Shown piece by piece: positions 7,805 to 9,336 of a stretch of DNA of 9,336 bases. Within the stretch, counting starts at the first letter, position 1. Every line of letters starts with the position of its first letter. A model generated the notes under the pieces. The model ran no database searches. It worked only from the letters and a program-made list of their open reading frames with translations, and was not told the DNA's origin. The DNA comes from an archaeon (GTDB lineage: Archaea; Micrarchaeota; Micrarchaeia; Norongarragalinales; SBBD01). The position numbers were made by a program, and so were the translations under genes. The stretch covers positions 1 to 9,336 of the forward strand of contig SBBD01000169.1 in the NCBI GenBank assembly GCA_005239845.1, read 5' to 3'.

Positions 7805-8146
7805 TCAGCGCCTGGCCTTTTCCTTCTCCAAGAGGACGGCGGTGCCGTAGGCGAAGATGTCGATGGTTGCTGGAAGGATTTGCGTTGAGCCGAAGCCCAC
7901 GCCCAACACCGCGTTACCTCCCTGCCGTTGCGCCTGCTCCACGAGCTCGTGCACGATTTCCTTTCTTGCCTCGTTCATCATCTGGCGGTAAGCGTGGGCC
8001 TCTCCCCCTGCCAAGGACTTGGTTACGGCGACAATGTCCTTGAAAATGCTGGACGTCTTGGCTGCGGAAGCCCACACGAGGCCGCGATATTCTTTGACGC
8101 GGTAACCGGGCACTCCGAAAAGCGTGGAAACGACGACGCGGTCCAT
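7805..8146 (-). CDS. YbjQ/UPF0145 (DUF74) family protein
   Basis: 113 residues from the ATG at 8146; cytoplasmic, no TM. It matches the YbjQ/UPF0145 family (Pfam PF01906, described as putative heavy-metal-binding; function unproven). The landmarks are GYRVKEYRGLVW near the N-terminus, the central helix pattern GGEAHAYRQMMNEARKEI, then QGGNAVLGVGF and the terminal AYGTAVLLEK. The length is typical. The start choice rests on GGTGA at 8159-8155, eight bases before this ATG. An in-frame GTG at 8158 would add four residues and overlap the cca stop as GTGA, and cannot be excluded. It directly follows cca on the same strand, so it is probably read from the cca transcript. It lacks the extra transmembrane segment that some relatives carry. 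Confidence 0.93.
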   Translation of the reverse strand: MDRVVVSTLFGVPGYRVKEYRGLVWASAAKTSSIFKDIVAVTKSLAGGEAHAYRQMMNEARKEIVHELVEQAQRQGGNAVLGVGFGSTQILPATIDIFAYGTAVLLEKEKARR

Positions 8147-8154
8147 GGAACCAT

Positions 8155-8159
8155 TCACC
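8155..8159 (-). promoter_or_regulatory. Shine-Dalgarno GGTGA overlapping the cca stop codon
   Basis: GGTGA on the - strand contains the TGA stop of cca and sits eight bases before the ATG at 8146. It favours that ATG over GTG at 8158 and suggests that translation of the YbjQ-like gene is coupled to termination of cca. Confidence 0.6.
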
Positions 8160-9336
8160 CACTCAAATAGTCCTCTTTGCGGAAGAGGTATGCTTTCAAG
8201 CCTTCCCGCAAAGCCTTGTTGCGCTTCGCCTCCTTTAATAGGCTTCCGTTTTCGAGCACGACGGCCTCCGAAAAAAGCTTGACCAAGTGGGAGGCGACCG
8301 CAAACTGCGCAGGGGCCTGCTGGATGCGCTTCAGCAACCCGAGCGGGGAGTGGTACGGCCGGGTTTCCTCCAGCACCACTTTTCCGTTTTCAACGAAGGG
8401 CCCGCGCACGGGCTCCGGATGCGCGGCAAGAAAGCGCTGCACGTCTTCCGCGAAATAGGCGGGGGGGCCGAAAACCTTGCGCAGCTTGGGGGCGGAAGCG
8501 TGCTCGAGTTCTAAGAGAATGTAACAGCGGGTAGGGGAATAGAACGAATGGGAGTCGTGCACTTTGAATTCCTCGAGCTCGAAATGCTTGACGAGCGCGC
8601 GTTCGGTTCTCCGCAGCTGCGGGACGAAAATGTCGGAAACCAAAAGGGAAGGGCGGCCAAACGCGATGAGGAGGAAATGCAGGCGTGCCCTGAACGCCTT
8701 GGAAAGGTCTTGGAAAGTGATTTGGCGGGATTTGGGGAAGAAAAACTCTAGGGAAGGGCGTTGCAGGAATTTTCGGCTCAAGGCGATAAATTGGGCAAGG
8801 CGGTCCCCGCTGACAGCGGCAGCCGCATTGCGTTGCGAATCGATGAAGTCCACCAACACGAGGGGAGAAGGGAATTTTTCCTGCAGTTTCAGCACGTTTC
8901 CTTCATAGGCGTCTTCGATGTCCAGAAGCACGGGGGGCTTCCACTGGGAGGCCTGTTCCAAGAGCGTATGGAGGTCCCTGTAGTTCAAAACAAGGTATTC
9001 GCACACTAAACCGGAGAATCCTTGCACTTCCGATTCCGCGCCGTACAAGCCATGGGCTTTCAAGAGCTGTTTGAGCACCCGGACGTCCCTGCGCTGCTGT
9101 CCCGACAGCTTTTCTTGAAGGTACGTGGCGTGCAAGGGGGTGCGGTCTACGGCAGAGATGATGCGCTCTTGCTTGGAAATGGCGTAGCAGGGAATGACTT
9201 CGACTCGATAGCTCCCGATGTGCGCTTGGAAGTAGGGGTGTTCCGCGTAATGCATTTCCCATTTCGCCTTGACTTTTTCCTGCAGGACGCTGCCAAGCGT
9301 CTTCACCATGGCCTCCAGTTTTTTTTCTTTTGGAAA
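8155..9336 (-). CDS. cca: Archaeal-type CCA-adding enzyme (class I tRNA nucleotidyltransferase), 5' end outside window
   Basis: Builds or repairs the 3' CCA of tRNAs from CTP and ATP without a nucleic-acid template. 393 residues are visible. The frame stays open to the right edge, where FPKEKKLEAM lines up with the LLFPEE region of the Archaeoglobus fulgidus enzyme (about residue 66 there). The ATG at 9309 is therefore internal, and the head and neck start with the first two catalytic carboxylates is off the window. Visible landmarks: YAEHPYFQAHIG, VEVIPCY, SAVDRTPLH, KAHGLYGAESEVQGFSG, DFIDSQRNAAAAVS, RPSLEFFFPK and GPFVENG. In the A. fulgidus enzyme the third catalytic residue is Asp110 in VDVVPCY; here that position is Glu (codon 9199-9201), a conservative but notable change. 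The projected length of about 460 is slightly above the usual 440. It is followed by the YbjQ-like gene. Class I is the archaeal form, which is strong evidence for the domain of the host. Confidence 0.96.
   Translation of the reverse strand, partial: FPKEKKLEAMVKTLGSVLQEKVKAKWEMHYAEHPYFQAHIGSYRVEVIPCYAISKQERIISAVDRTPLHATYLQEKLSGQQRRDVRVLKQLLKAHGLYGAESEVQGFSGLVCEYLVLNYRDLHTLLEQASQWKPPVLLDIEDAYEGNVLKLQEKFPSPLVLVDFIDSQRNAAAAVSGDRLAQFIALSRKFLQRPSLEFFFPKSRQITFQDLSKAFRARLHFLLIAFGRPSLLVSDIFVPQLRRTERALVKHFELEEFKVHDSHSFYSPTRCYILLELEHASAPKLRKVFGPPAYFAEDVQRFLAAHPEPVRGPFVENGKVVLEETRPYHSPLGLLKRIQQAPAQFAVASHLVKLFSEAVVLENGSLLKEAKRNKALREGLKAYLFRKEDYLSG

Noticed and set aside
9307..9309. ATG at 9309 as the true start of cca
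   Set aside because: The frame remains open to 9336 and the upstream residues (FPKEKKLEA) align with the archaeal family; the catalytic N-terminus would otherwise be missing.

Overview
The window looks like a piece of an archaeal chromosome with middling-to-high GC. Four things support this: a tRNA nucleotidyltransferase of the archaeal class I family, TATA-type promoters about 26-30 bases upstream of start codons with no Shine-Dalgarno in between, GGTGA/GGAGG Shine-Dalgarno sites at downstream operon genes, and a heavily sequon-rich surface protein with a C-terminal membrane anchor. The Cys-rich repeats of that surface protein resemble, from memory, surface proteins of small-genome (DPANN-type) archaea. 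That placement is an inference, not a demonstration. I see no tRNA, rRNA, CRISPR array, insertion sequence or prophage gene. No gene-free stretch exceeds 300 bases.

Layout, left to right. Positions 1-758 (+) hold the 3' four-fifths of a ribose-phosphate pyrophosphokinase gene (prs), cut by the window edge. It converges on 843-3515 (-), a secreted, membrane-anchored modular surface protein: beta-propeller-like N-terminus, beta-sandwich, Cys-rich repeats, PKD-like domain, Pro-rich stalk, VPDF-plus-TM tail. A 215-base divergent promoter region (3516-3730) separates it from a (+) strand stress operon: a small winged-helix regulator (3731-4126), grpE (4251-4916) and dnaK (4942-6849). DnaK converges on a (-) strand group. 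Read in its own direction, that group is cca (partial, runs off the right edge, 9336-8155), a YbjQ/UPF0145 protein (8146-7805), then a promoter and a two-gene membrane module of 65 and 225 residues (7743-7546 and 7549-6872) joined by an ATGA overlap.

How they work together. GrpE is the nucleotide exchange factor of DnaK, so those two form one chaperone machine; dnaJ is not adjacent. The winged-helix protein sits where Firmicutes carry hrcA and is a candidate repressor or sensor for the operon. The 21-bp tandem repeat and small inverted repeats around it are candidate operators. Prs and Cca are housekeeping enzymes (PRPP supply; tRNA 3' CCA). The surface protein and the two-gene membrane module face the cell envelope; their functions are not known. 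No wholly new system is proven here. The best leads are the regulator with its repeat, the coupled membrane pair, and the surface protein with its possible sorting tail.
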